A stretch of DNA of 8,441 nucleotides from Bacteroidaceae bacterium (GTDB taxonomy: Bacteria; Bacteroidota; Bacteroidia; Bacteroidales; Bacteroidaceae). The notes beneath the pieces are model-generated. The model was given only the letters and a program-made list of their open reading frames with translations. It did no database searches and was not told the origin of the DNA. Each line of letters starts with the position of its first letter. The first letter of the stretch is position 1. A program made the translations under genes and the position numbers. The stretch spans positions 1-8,441 of the forward strand of contig JAQWAN010000076.1 of NCBI GenBank assembly GCA_028707655.1, written 5' to 3'. This document shows, one piece after another, positions 1 to 6,614 of the stretch.

Positions 1-874
1 CTTGTTCCATATCTTTATACACACCCATTTGCTCCTGAGAGTTCATGATGTTATATTCGCTATAAGATGGTTTAAGACGCATGGTATATTCACCCGTATA
101 AGAGATCTTATTCGTTCCAGCTTTACCCTTCTTTGTGGTAATAACAATTACACCCGCCATGGCGCGTGCACCATAGATAGAGGTTGCCGAACCATCTTTC
201 AAGATTTGGAAGCTTTCAATATCGTCTGCATTCAAACCAGCAATAACAGAAGACACCAAAGTAACAGCATCACCAGAAGAAAGGTCATCTGCACTTACCT
301 CCGTAACATCTTCCATGATAACACCATCTACAACCCATAAAGGTTTAGAGCTACCATAAATAGAGGTTGCACCACGAACACGGATTTTTGGAGCAGTACC
401 AAAAGTACCAGATACATTCTGAACCGATACACCTGCTACACGTCCCTCAAGAGCACGACTTACTTCGGCCACACCATCCAGTTTCATGTTTTCAGCAGAG
501 ATTTTAGTTGCAGCACCAGTAAACAGACGTTTGTCCATTTTCTGCATACCCGTTACAACTACTTCGCCCAAAACTTCGGTATCATTATCTAATACCACTT
601 TCATATTTCTCGAAATGGTCACTTCTTTACTTTTCATACCGATGTACGAGAATACTAATTTAGTAGCCGTACTTGGTAAATTAGTTAAAATGAACCGACC
701 ATCAAAATCAGTAATTGTACCTAGTTTAGTACCTTTTACTGATACAGAAGCCCCAATAATGGGCAGTCCGTCTTCAGACGCAGTCACAACACCTGTTACT
801 TTCTGCGTTTGGGCTGTTACCATACCAACACCTATAAATAGGCAGGTCAAGAACAACATCAATTTTCTTTTCAT
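1..874 (-). CDS. SusC/RagA family TonB-linked outer-membrane protein, N-terminal part (3' end beyond window)
   Basis: This is the first 291 residues of a TonB-dependent outer-membrane transporter of the SusC/RagA family; such proteins usually exceed 900 residues, so most of the beta-barrel lies off the left edge. Residues 1-22 form a signal peptide (MKRK, hydrophobic core, then a VTAQ cleavage region). Residues about 25-95 match the carboxypeptidase-regulatory-like domain common at the N-terminus of the family (GVV, GASVSVKGT, TDFDGRF, FSYIGM). A TonB-box-like stretch EVLGEVVVTG is at 100-109. The plug domain follows, with PLWVVDGV at 178-185 and the signature GARAMAGVIVITTKKGK at 235-251. 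There is no STN domain, which argues against an anti-sigma-coupled version. The ATG at 874 directly precedes the signal peptide and follows a purine-rich stretch. The substrate cannot be told from this part. A SusD-like partner would be expected downstream, outside the window. Family assignment is near certain; specificity is unknown. Confidence 0.96.
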   Translation of the reverse strand, partial: MKRKLMLFLTCLFIGVGMVTAQTQKVTGVVTASEDGLPIIGASVSVKGTKLGTITDFDGRFILTNLPSTATKLVFSYIGMKSKEVTISRNMKVVLDNDTEVLGEVVVTGMQKMDKRLFTGAATKISAENMKLDGVAEVSRALEGRVAGVSVQNVSGTFGTAPKIRVRGATSIYGSSKPLWVVDGVIMEDVTEVSADDLSSGDAVTLVSSVIAGLNADDIESFQILKDGSATSIYGARAMAGVIVITTKKGKAGTNKISYTGEYTMRLKPSYSEYNIMNSQEQMGVYKDMEQ

Positions 875-931
875 AAATTCTCTCTCTTAAAGTTTAACTT
901 TATTTTATTTTTGTCTCTTATACAAACTTTA

Positions 932-962
932 CAAAGATATTAATTTTTTTTATACACAACAA
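932..962 (-). promoter_or_regulatory. Bacteroides-type promoter of the SusC/RagA gene
   Basis: Read on the minus strand, TATCTTTG (932-939) fits the -7 consensus TAnnTTTG. TTG (960-962) lies 20 bases upstream, at the spacing expected for the -33 element. The start site would be near 925, leaving a leader of about 50 bases that ends in the purine-rich AAGAGAGAGAA before the ATG. The match to consensus and spacing is seen in the sequence; activity is inferred. Confidence 0.7.
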
Positions 963-1195
963 CACACTTACGTAAAAAACTGTCAATTTATTACAGATTT
1001 CTCTTATTTTGGGCGAATCCATAACAAATCAGCAGGAATAAGGCGTTAAAATAAGTCATTTACGAGAGCAAAACAAGCGCTACAGACAAACTTTTATCTA
1101 CAATAAATGGAGAAAATATAAAATTTTACTTCGTCAGTTTGTTATTCATCATACATTTTGACACTTTTAAAATAGTTCAATTGTAAAAAGACCTA
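963..1195. other. AT-rich intergenic stretch with nothing recognised
   Basis: This is the middle of the 394-base gap between the SusC/RagA gene and the lipoprotein gene. I find no convincing open frame, RNA gene, repeat or second promoter matching TAnnTTTG with a spaced TTG. It may hold regulator sites for the transporter gene, but none can be supported. Confidence 0.5.
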
Positions 1196-1237
1196 AACAA
1201 AAAGAAGACCCAGTGGAGAATATCCACTGGGTCTTCT
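1196..1237 (-). terminator. Rho-independent terminator of the rsmI-lipoprotein unit
   Basis: There is a perfect 15-base-pair stem, 1203-1217 pairing with 1223-1237 around a 5-base loop (GAATA). On the minus strand it is followed by TTTTTGTTT. It begins 32 bases past the lipoprotein stop codon and separates that unit from the SusC/RagA gene, which has its own promoter. Confidence 0.9.
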
Positions 1238-1268
1238 ACTCCAGTTACCGTTTAGTTGTTAAAAAAGA

Positions 1269-2126
1269 TTATCGCACACGAATCACTAAGTAGCGAGAAA
1301 CACTCCAAAACTCATTTGGTTTTATAATCTTCAAAACCAATTGTTTCTTCTCATCGCGCTCTAAGAGATACGATCCATCTGGATGAGTAGTCAATAACGA
1401 AGCTCTTTTAGCATATAGTTTTAACTCCTTCATCTTACGGATATCTACTTCGGTAAAGTAGTCTTTATTAAAGTCAGCACTCTTTAGTACATCGCCACTC
1501 TGCCAGATATGTTGATCTTTCAGCTCCGATTTAGTACCAAACACAAACCAAGCCGTGTTGATGGCAATTTCTTGCGCCTGTACCACTTTGGTTTTTTGCT
1601 CGTTGTCCTCTTGTAAATCGCTCAAATTATTGTTCAGCGTTGTTACAGCATTGTCTAGTTCGGTGATACGCACATTCTTGGCAGCTAGCTCTTTTCTCAG
1701 CTCCTCAATTTCTCGGGTCTTTTCTTCTAGTTGACGTTGTAATTCGGCCACCGCTTTCTTATAATTGGCAGAAGCCCCTCTACTATTCGCTAGTTGCTGT
1801 TTAAGACGCTTAATCTGCTCCTTATTCTCGGCCATCTTATCCGTAATAAAAGCAATGTCTTCTGAAATTTTAGAAGCAATAGAAGATGGGTTCTCGGTTG
1901 TTCCATCCCCCTGCATATTCAATCGATTCTCTGCCTCATTAATATGTCGAAAGCCCTCTTGTACCATCGTAAAAGTAGCCATCATATCATCAAACTCAGC
2001 TTTCTGATGCGAAAGCTCCAAGGATAGGGAATCGTTTCTCAATTGAATTTGCTCTTTTGACATACCGCCTCCACCACATGAAGCCAGTAGCATTCCACTC
2101 ATTACCAATAAAATTAATTTTTTCAT
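1269..2126 (-). CDS. Coiled-coil lipoprotein of unknown function (possibly Cbp1-like)
   Basis: This is a predicted 285-residue lipoprotein. A signal peptide ends in the lipobox LLAS-Cys17, followed by a Gly4 linker. Residues about 85-190 are rich in heptad-like Leu/Ile/Ala with charged K, E, R and Q, for example EEKTREIEELRKELAAK, and should form a long coiled coil. The C-terminal part (about 191-285) is a compact alpha/beta-looking domain beginning INTAWFVFGTK and ending SVSRYLVIRVR. Asp32-Ser33-Leu34 fits the D-S/T-hydrophobic motif used for O-glycosylation of exported proteins in Bacteroides. No acidic surface-export signal follows Cys17, so whether it faces periplasm or cell surface is open. 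From memory it resembles lipoproteins called Cbp1-family collagen-binding adhesins, but I could not compare them. The ATG overlaps the rsmI stop (ATGA), so translation is probably coupled. A strong terminator follows. Confidence 0.85.
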   Translation of the reverse strand: MKKLILLVMSGMLLASCGGGGMSKEQIQLRNDSLSLELSHQKAEFDDMMATFTMVQEGFRHINEAENRLNMQGDGTTENPSSIASKISEDIAFITDKMAENKEQIKRLKQQLANSRGASANYKKAVAELQRQLEEKTREIEELRKELAAKNVRITELDNAVTTLNNNLSDLQEDNEQKTKVVQAQEIAINTAWFVFGTKSELKDQHIWQSGDVLKSADFNKDYFTEVDIRKMKELKLYAKRASLLTTHPDGSYLLERDEKKQLVLKIIKPNEFWSVSRYLVIRVR

Positions 2127-2830
2127 AAGCCGTTTTTTTTATTAATAGAACTTTTTTTATCTAGATTTCCTGATACAACAATAACAATCTCTCCTCGCGG
2201 AGCTATTTCTGTAAAATGCGCCACTAACTCCTGCAGCGTACCACGCACAGACTCTTCGTGAATCTTCGAAATTTCTCGTGCCACAGAGGCCTCTCGTTCG
2301 GGGCCAAAGGTCTCTTCGAACTGTTTTAACGTTTTTAGTAAACGATGTGGCGACTCATAAAAAATAATGGTACGCGTCTCCTCCTTTAAAAAAGCCAATC
2401 GAGTAGCCCTTCCTTTTTTTTGTGGCAAAAAGCCCTCAAAACAGAATTTCTCATTGGGCAAGCCCGATGCCACCAAAGCAGGAACAAAAGCGGTTGCTCC
2501 AGGCAAGCACTGCACCTCAATACCATTGCGCACACATTCGCGCACCACCAAAAAGCCAGGGTCAGAAATAGCAGGTGTACCTGCATCCGAAATAAGGGCT
2601 GCCTCTTCGCCAGCCTTTAAACGGTCTACAACCAGCTGAACGGTTTGATGTTCATTAAATTTATGATGTGAAAACATCGGTTGTTTAATCTCAAAATGTT
2701 TCAACAAATTACCAGAAGTACGTGTGTCTTCTGCCAATATAAAATCCACTTCTTTTAACACACGTAGTGCACGAAGCGTTATATCCTCTAAATTACCAAC
2801 CGGAGTTGGCACAACAAATAATTTCCCCAT
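2123..2830 (-). CDS. rsmI: 16S rRNA (cytidine(1402)-2'-O)-methyltransferase
   Basis: RsmI uses S-adenosylmethionine to methylate the 2'-OH of C1402 in 16S rRNA, in the P site of the 30S subunit. It belongs to the tetrapyrrole methylase fold. Recognisable family motifs are VPTPVGNLEDITLRAL (7-22), AEDTR (33-37), LISDAGTPAISDPG (79-92), LPGATAFVPALVASGLP (109-125), FEGFLP (131-136) and FYESPHR. The length of 235 residues is shorter than the roughly 285 of E. coli RsmI; the missing part is the C-terminal extension, while all core motifs are present. The ATG at 2830 gives the standard MGKLFVVPTPVGNL start and is preceded on its strand by AAGGA. Its TGA overlaps the start of the lipoprotein gene by four bases. 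It is transcribed divergently from tdk. Identification is firm. Confidence 0.96.
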   Translation of the reverse strand: MGKLFVVPTPVGNLEDITLRALRVLKEVDFILAEDTRTSGNLLKHFEIKQPMFSHHKFNEHQTVQLVVDRLKAGEEAALISDAGTPAISDPGFLVVRECVRNGIEVQCLPGATAFVPALVASGLPNEKFCFEGFLPQKKGRATRLAFLKEETRTIIFYESPHRLLKTLKQFEETFGPEREASVAREISKIHEESVRGTLQELVAHFTEIAPRGEIVIVVSGNLDKKSSINKKNGL

Positions 2831-2861
2831 TTATAGTCCTTCAATAAACAAATCCTTTATA

Positions 2862-2895
2862 CAAAAGTAAAAATTATTACTGAGAAATGAACAAA
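2862..2895 (-). promoter_or_regulatory. Probable promoter of rsmI-lipoprotein unit
   Basis: On the minus strand TACTTTTG (2862-2869) matches TAnnTTTG. A TTTG at 2892-2895 lies 22 bases upstream, slightly longer than the usual 19-21. It lies about 31 bases upstream of the rsmI ATG. The -7 element is good and the -33 element less certain. Confidence 0.5.
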
Positions 2896-3004
2896 AGCAC
2901 AAGATTTAACAAAAGAAGAAGAAAGCGCTAGAAAACCCTGCGAATAAATGAGTTCCAATTTTGTAAAAAAAGGAGTAAAAAGCAAAATATTCTATATGTT
3001 ATTG

Positions 3005-3012
3005 TATTTTTG
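3005..3012 (+). promoter_or_regulatory. Candidate -7 element for the tdk unit
   Basis: TATTTTTG fits TAnnTTTG and lies 37 bases before the tdk ATG. I do not see a TTTG or TTG 19-21 bases further upstream, so this is half a promoter match, supported mainly by its position in the divergent rsmI/tdk gap. Confidence 0.4.
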
Positions 3013-3049
3013 CAAGTACAACAACACAATTAATTGATTCTTATTGCTT

Positions 3050-3637
3050 ATGTATTCAGAATATTATTTACACGAGACAGGTAGAAGAGGCCGTATAGAA
3101 GTAATCTGTGGTTCCATGTTTTCTGGTAAAACAGAAGAGTTGATTCGCCGTTTAAAAAGGGCTAACTTTGCCAAGCAGCATGTAGAAATTTTTAAACCCT
3201 CTATCGATACCCGTTACTCGGAGAAAGAGGTCGTATCGCACGACAGCAACGCCATCTCCTCCACTCCAGTTAACTCCTCTGCCAGTATCCAACTATTAAG
3301 TTCGGGGGTAGACGTGGTTGGTATAGATGAAGCGCAATTCTTTGACGAGGGCCTCATCAAGGTATGCAACGATTTAGCCAACAATGGTATCCGCGTGGTG
3401 ATAGCTGGCCTAGACATGGACTTTAAAGGCGTTCCATTTGGCCCCATCCCAGGACTATGTGCTATTGCCGACGAGGTAACTAAGGTGCATGCCATCTGCG
3501 TAAAATGTGGCCACCTAGCCTATATCTCCCACAGAACCGTAAGCAACGAGAAACGCGTGTTGTTAGGCGAGGTAAACGAATATGAACCACTTTGCAGAAA
3601 ATGCTATCTCCAATCGCAACAAAAAACGCCCAAATAA
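3050..3637 (+). CDS. tdk: Thymidine kinase (type II)
   Basis: Cytosolic thymidine kinase: it phosphorylates thymidine with ATP to dTMP in the salvage pathway. The protein has 195 residues, normal for the bacterial type II family. The P-loop GSMFSGKT is at 21-28, the Walker B/catalytic segment GIDEAQFF holds the expected catalytic Glu94, and GLDMDFKG (120-127) is the conserved region before the lasso. The structural zinc site is Cys150, Cys153, Cys182 and Cys185 (CVKC and CRKC). The ATG at 3050 is chosen over an in-frame TTG six bases upstream, because MYSE followed by a HETGRRGRIEVICGSMFSGKT-like stretch is how I recall Bacteroides Tdk beginning. No Shine-Dalgarno is visible, which is usual in this phylum. 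The gene for an AI-2E family membrane protein starts 9 bases downstream and is likely cotranscribed. Intact and complete. Confidence 0.96.
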   Translation: MYSEYYLHETGRRGRIEVICGSMFSGKTEELIRRLKRANFAKQHVEIFKPSIDTRYSEKEVVSHDSNAISSTPVNSSASIQLLSSGVDVVGIDEAQFFDEGLIKVCNDLANNGIRVVIAGLDMDFKGVPFGPIPGLCAIADEVTKVHAICVKCGHLAYISHRTVSNEKRVLLGEVNEYEPLCRKCYLQSQQKTPK

Positions 3638-3646
3638 GACTGCCGT

Positions 3647-4744
3647 ATGAAAGAAAAAACAATCACCTTCGATCGCTTTATTCGCTATAGCATAGGTATC
3701 GTAATCACACTACTTGTTCTATTTCTCTTAAAGAGACTAAGCAATGTACTACTCCCCTTTTTTATTGCTTGGCTATTAGCCTACTTTATTCATCCGTTGG
3801 TCTGTTTTTTTCAATTCAAACTGCATTTTAAAAGCAGGGTAGTCTCTATCATCGTTTCCTTACTAGTGGTAACCCTAACCCTTGTGGGTAGCTTATACCT
3901 ATTGGTACCACCTATTATAGAGGAAACGGAACGATTTGCCACCCTACTACAAACCTATCTACAAGATGGCGATCCAAACCATGTGATACCCAAAGAGATC
4001 TCAGAGGTCATTGCAAAAACGGTAGACATGGAGTGGATACATCAGAAACTCAGCTCTGGGAGTATCACCGGCATTCTCAAAGAGACACTCCCCGATATCT
4101 GGAATTTTGTGGCAGGATCCATGGGTGTTGTGATGAACATCCTATCCTATTTTATCATCCTACTCTATTTGGTTTTTATCTTAAAAGACTACGAAGCCAT
4201 TTCCGAAGGATGGCAACAACTAGTGCCTGTTAAGTATAGAACACACGTTATCGCCATCACCAACGACCTCAAGATTGGAATGAACCGCTATTTCCGTGGA
4301 CAGACTGCCATTGCTTTATGTGTTGGCATTCTCTTTAGCATCGGATTTTTGATTATCGACTTTCCCGTAGCTATCGGATTAGGCCTCTTTATTGGCTTAC
4401 TCAACCTAGTACCCTACCTACAAATTGCAGGCCTTTTTCCAACCGTGCTCTTAGCACTACTCAAATCGGCAAATACGGGCGAGAACTTTTGGTACGTACT
4501 GCTTGGAGCAGCCGTTGTGTTCTGCATAATACAGGCTTTTCAAGACCTGTTTCTAACCCCACACATACTAGGAAAAGCCATGCATCTCAATCCGGCCATC
4601 ATCTTACTTTCCATCTCTATCTGGGGCACGTTGTTTGGACTTATTGGACTTATTATTGCACTACCACTAACTACCCTCCTACTGGCCTACTACAAACGAT
4701 ATATTGTTGCTCCCAAGAAAGATAAGCCAGTAGAGGAGGAATAA
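3647..4744 (+). CDS. AI-2E family transporter (UPF0118 permease)
   Basis: A 365-residue inner-membrane protein of the AI-2E/UPF0118 family (Pfam PF01594). The layout is typical: two hydrophobic segments near the N-terminus (about 12-29 and 31-50), a third at about 65-88, a soluble section of about 65 residues (90-155), then a segment at about 157-180. A cluster of membrane segments follows between 218 and 348. Family hallmarks are FRGQT (216-220), GLLNLVPYLQ (250-259), LTPHILGKAMHLNP (303-316) and WGTLFGLIGLIIALP (326-340). The tail is short and charged (KKDKPVEEE). Members have been linked to autoinducer-2 export, Na+/H+ antiport or other substrates, so the family name does not settle its substrate. 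It lies 9 bases after tdk, with no promoter between, so they probably form one transcript. No clear terminator follows before the tRNA. Confidence 0.93.
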   Translation: MKEKTITFDRFIRYSIGIVITLLVLFLLKRLSNVLLPFFIAWLLAYFIHPLVCFFQFKLHFKSRVVSIIVSLLVVTLTLVGSLYLLVPPIIEETERFATLLQTYLQDGDPNHVIPKEISEVIAKTVDMEWIHQKLSSGSITGILKETLPDIWNFVAGSMGVVMNILSYFIILLYLVFILKDYEAISEGWQQLVPVKYRTHVIAITNDLKIGMNRYFRGQTAIALCVGILFSIGFLIIDFPVAIGLGLFIGLLNLVPYLQIAGLFPTVLLALLKSANTGENFWYVLLGAAVVFCIIQAFQDLFLTPHILGKAMHLNPAIILLSISIWGTLFGLIGLIIALPLTTLLLAYYKRYIVAPKKDKPVEEE

Positions 4745-4784
4745 GAACAAAAAACAGCTTTTTCTTCAAAAAATTTGCAAAATG

Positions 4785-4815
4785 TTTGGAGTTTATAAAA
4801 ATATACGTATCTTTG
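4785..4815 (+). promoter_or_regulatory. Promoter of tRNA-Lys
   Basis: TTTG (4785-4788) and TATCTTTG (4808-4815) match the -33 and -7 consensus with a 19-base spacer. The -7 element ends 26 bases before the tRNA 5' end, so the primary transcript would carry a short leader of about 20 bases. This is one of the best promoter matches in the window. Confidence 0.8.
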
Positions 4816-4841
4816 CACCCGCTTAACAGCAACAAAGGAAC

Positions 4842-4917
4842 GATTCGCTAGCTCAGTTGGTAGAGCACAACACTTTTAATGTTGGGGTCCTGGGTTCGAA
4901 CCCCAGGCGGATCACCA
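4842..4917 (+). tRNA. tRNA-Lys (anticodon UUU)
   Basis: A complete cloverleaf can be drawn. The acceptor stem GATTCGC (4842-4848) pairs with GCGGATC (4907-4913), with one T-G wobble. The D arm is GCTC AGTTGGTA GAGC. The anticodon stem CAACA/TGTTG encloses the loop CTTTTAA with anticodon TTT (4875-4877). The T arm is CTGGG TTCGAAC CCCAG. The discriminator is A4914 and CCA is encoded at 4915-4917. No intron or mismatch in the stems. Confidence 0.98.
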
Positions 4918-4920
4918 AAG

Positions 4921-4957
4921 AAAAAGGAGAAAACTAAATTAGTTTTCTCCTTTTTTT
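4921..4957 (+). terminator. Rho-independent terminator after tRNA-Lys, probably bidirectional
   Basis: A 16-base-pair hairpin (4921-4936 with 4940-4955, 3-base loop) contains the GGAGAAAACT/AGTTTTCTCC core and ends in a run of seven T on the plus strand. The left arm starts with an A run, so on the minus strand the hairpin is also followed by T's. It could therefore also stop transcripts coming from acr3. It starts four bases after the tRNA CCA. Confidence 0.9.
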
Positions 4958-4984
4958 ATGCAGCAAAAAGAAGCTCTGCTGCAT
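4958..4984. repeat. Inverted repeat (hairpin) between terminator and tandem repeats
   Basis: ATGCAGCA (4958-4965) pairs perfectly with TGCTGCAT (4977-4984) across an 11-base loop. On the plus strand it is followed by TTCTTT, so it might act as a weak second terminator. It is too small for a firm role. Confidence 0.5.
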
Positions 4985-4993
4985 TTCTTTAAC

Positions 4994-5080
4994 CTGGTAG
5001 TCACGACTACCTAACTGGTTCACCACGACTACCTAACTGGTTCACCGTGACTACCCAATTGGTTCACCGTGACTACCCGA
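4994..5080. repeat. Four tandem 22-base repeats in the acr3 downstream region
   Basis: The units are 4994-5014 (21 bases), 5015-5036, 5037-5058 and 5059-5080. The unit form is CTGGTTCACC followed by a CGACTACCTAA-like half. Units 3 and 4 share GTGACTACCC, and units 1 and 2 share CGACTACCTAA. Unit 1 diverges in its first half, which creates GGTAGTC-AC-GACTACC, a perfect 7-base-pair hairpin (4996-5011). Units 3 and 4 each contain the dyad TCAC-C-GTGA. The block lies about 42 bases past the acr3 stop, within that gene's likely 3' untranslated region. A 22-base period is not a multiple of three, so it is not a coding repeat. Confidence 0.9.
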
Positions 5081-5121
5081 TTAATACTCTTCTCCTTTTG
5101 CGCTAAATAGCTGCACCTCCT

Positions 5122-6174
5122 CTATTTAGGTTGTACAGTATTTGTATAATACTTTTTCTTTAGCCACAACGATAAGTTGACCAATACAATCAACACAGGT
5201 ACCTCCACTAAAGGACCAACAACACCTGCAAAAGCCTGTCCACTATGCAAACCAAAAACGCCAATCGCTACCGCTATTGCTAATTCAAAATTGTTTCCCG
5301 TGGCAGTAAATGCAATAGAAGCATTCTTATCGTAAGATGCCCCCGCTGTTTTGCTCGCAAGAAAACTGATAAAAAACATCAACGTAAAATAGATTACCAG
5401 CGGTATAGCAATCCGCACCACATCCATTGGTATTTGCACAATTAGTTCCCCTTTCAAACTGAACATTAAAACAATAGTCAGCAATAAGGCAATCAACGTA
5501 ATGGGAGATATAGCGGGTATAAAGGTGGTTTCATACCACTGTTTTCCCTTTATTTTTACCAAGATAACTCTACTCAAGATACCCATCAAAAATGGAACAC
5601 CTAAATAAAGTCCCACTGTTTCTGCTATTTTTGCAATAGAGATATCTACAATGGCGCCTTCAAAGCCCAATAAAGGGGGTAGCTTTGTGATAAACAACCA
5701 CGCATAAAAGCTATAAAAGAAGACTTGAAACAGACTGTTCAACGCAACTAGTCCGGCTCCATATTCCGTGTTTCCCTCTGCTAAATCATTCCAAACAAGA
5801 ACCATTGCTATACAGCGTGCCAATCCTATTAAGATAACACCAACCATATATTCTGGATAATCGTGTAGAAAAGTAATAGCCAAAACAAACATCAACACAG
5901 GACCAACCACCCAATTTAGCAGCAGGGAGATGGTTAACACCTTTGTATTGGTAAACACTTTGGGTAAAAGTTTATAATCTACCTTTGCCAAAGGAGGATA
6001 CATCATCAAAATAAGGCCAATGGCCAGTGGAATATTCGTTGTTCCGCTCGACATACCATCTATGGCTACACTAAAAGCGGGAAAGAAATAGCCTAGTGCT
6101 ACACCAATAGCCATGGCAAGAAAAATCCAAAGTGTTAGGTTCTTATTTAAAAACCCCAGTTTCTTAGTTTTCAT
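5122..6174 (-). CDS. acr3: Arsenite efflux transporter, ACR3 family
   Basis: A 350-residue inner-membrane arsenite (and possibly antimonite) extruder of the ACR3 family in the BART superfamily, often labelled arsB although unrelated to E. coli ArsB. About ten hydrophobic segments span the length, beginning LTLWIFLAMAIGVALGYFFP (13-32). Family hallmarks are PLAKVDY (61-67), LNWVVGPVLMF (86-96) and GLARCIAMVLVWNDLAEG (117-134), with Cys121 at the position of the conserved cysteine needed for transport. Also present are TATGNNFELAIA (290-301) and GPLVEVPVLI (320-329), whose Glu324 matches the conserved late-helix glutamate. The start codon lies inside the end of arsC (11-base overlap), so translation is probably coupled. 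The product of ArsC is this protein's substrate. The protein appears complete. Substrate range beyond arsenite is not visible. Confidence 0.95.
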   Translation of the reverse strand: MKTKKLGFLNKNLTLWIFLAMAIGVALGYFFPAFSVAIDGMSSGTTNIPLAIGLILMMYPPLAKVDYKLLPKVFTNTKVLTISLLLNWVVGPVLMFVLAITFLHDYPEYMVGVILIGLARCIAMVLVWNDLAEGNTEYGAGLVALNSLFQVFFYSFYAWLFITKLPPLLGFEGAIVDISIAKIAETVGLYLGVPFLMGILSRVILVKIKGKQWYETTFIPAISPITLIALLLTIVLMFSLKGELIVQIPMDVVRIAIPLVIYFTLMFFISFLASKTAGASYDKNASIAFTATGNNFELAIAVAIGVFGLHSGQAFAGVVGPLVEVPVLIVLVNLSLWLKKKYYTNTVQPK

Positions 6175-6592
6175 CTTCCGCTTGTATTTTGCTATAGAAA
6201 GTATAAAAAGCTTTTCTTATCTCCTCGCGTACACGCACAAATTCTTGTTGAATAAACTCGGCGCTTCCCACTGCATCCGATGGGTCATCGAATCCGATGT
6301 GTAAGCGGTGCTTCACCCTACCCAAGAACTGCGGACAGCTCTCTTTGGCACCTCCACAAACTGTGATAACATAATCCCACTCTGCGTTTACATACTTCGT
6401 CACATTTTCTGATGTATGATGCGACATGTCTATACCTATTTCATGCATCACTTCCACTGCTTTAGGGTTTAGCTTACCGCTAGGCGCTGTGCCTGCAGAT
6501 GCAACAGTCCATGAAGGAGCAAAAGATTGAAGAAAGGCGTGTGCCATTTGGCTTCGGCAACTATTTCCAGTACAAAGAATTAATACGTTCAT
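6164..6592 (-). CDS. arsC: Arsenate reductase, thioredoxin-coupled (low-molecular-weight phosphatase fold)
   Basis: A cytosolic 142-residue arsenate reductase of the Staphylococcus pI258 type: arsenate is reduced to arsenite through a cysteine relay recharged by thioredoxin. The phosphatase-like loop Cys7-TGNS-Cys12-Arg13-Ser14 holds the nucleophile Cys7. The relay cysteines are Cys79 and Cys86 in VCGGAKESCP, seven apart as in the family. DDPSDA (102-107) carries the general-acid aspartate. AGT, NPKAVEVMHEIGIDMSHHTS and WDYVITVC are further family signatures. With all three relay cysteines it is a reductase rather than a plain tyrosine phosphatase. The ATG at 6592 begins MNVLILCTGNSCRS; the upstream bases are A-rich without a Shine-Dalgarno. 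It heads the arsC-acr3 pair, behind a promoter embedded in an inverted repeat. No arsR or arsA/arsD accompanies it here. Confidence 0.96.
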   Translation of the reverse strand: MNVLILCTGNSCRSQMAHAFLQSFAPSWTVASAGTAPSGKLNPKAVEVMHEIGIDMSHHTSENVTKYVNAEWDYVITVCGGAKESCPQFLGRVKHRLHIGFDDPSDAVGSAEFIQQEFVRVREEIRKAFYTFYSKIQAEDEN

Positions 6593-6614
6593 TTTTCTAT
6601 TCTATTTATTAATA

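Noticed and set aside
2..890. Long open frames on the plus strand opposite the SusC/RagA gene
   Set aside because: The minus-strand frame has clear family motifs, a signal peptide and a promoter; the plus-strand products show no recognisable domain and are shadows.
3044..3049. TTG start of tdk two codons upstream of the ATG
   Set aside because: The ATG at 3050 gives the usual N-terminal length for the family, and nothing such as a ribosome binding site favours the TTG.
4750..4766. A-run, CAGC, T-run after the AI-2E family gene as a terminator
   Set aside because: The stem would be only A-T pairs around a 4-base loop, too weak to call.
4897..4957. Integration site of a mobile element at the tRNA-Lys 3' end
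   Set aside because: No integrase gene and no repeated copy of the tRNA 3' end is present in the window; the tRNA is followed at once by its terminator.
4958..5014. An 18-codon frame starting ATG CAG CAA and ending in repeat unit 1
   Set aside because: It starts directly after the T-run of a terminator, no promoter is visible, and its sequence is explained by the hairpin and repeat.
4994..5080. CRISPR array
   Set aside because: The 22-base units are directly adjacent with no unique spacers, and no cas gene is nearby.
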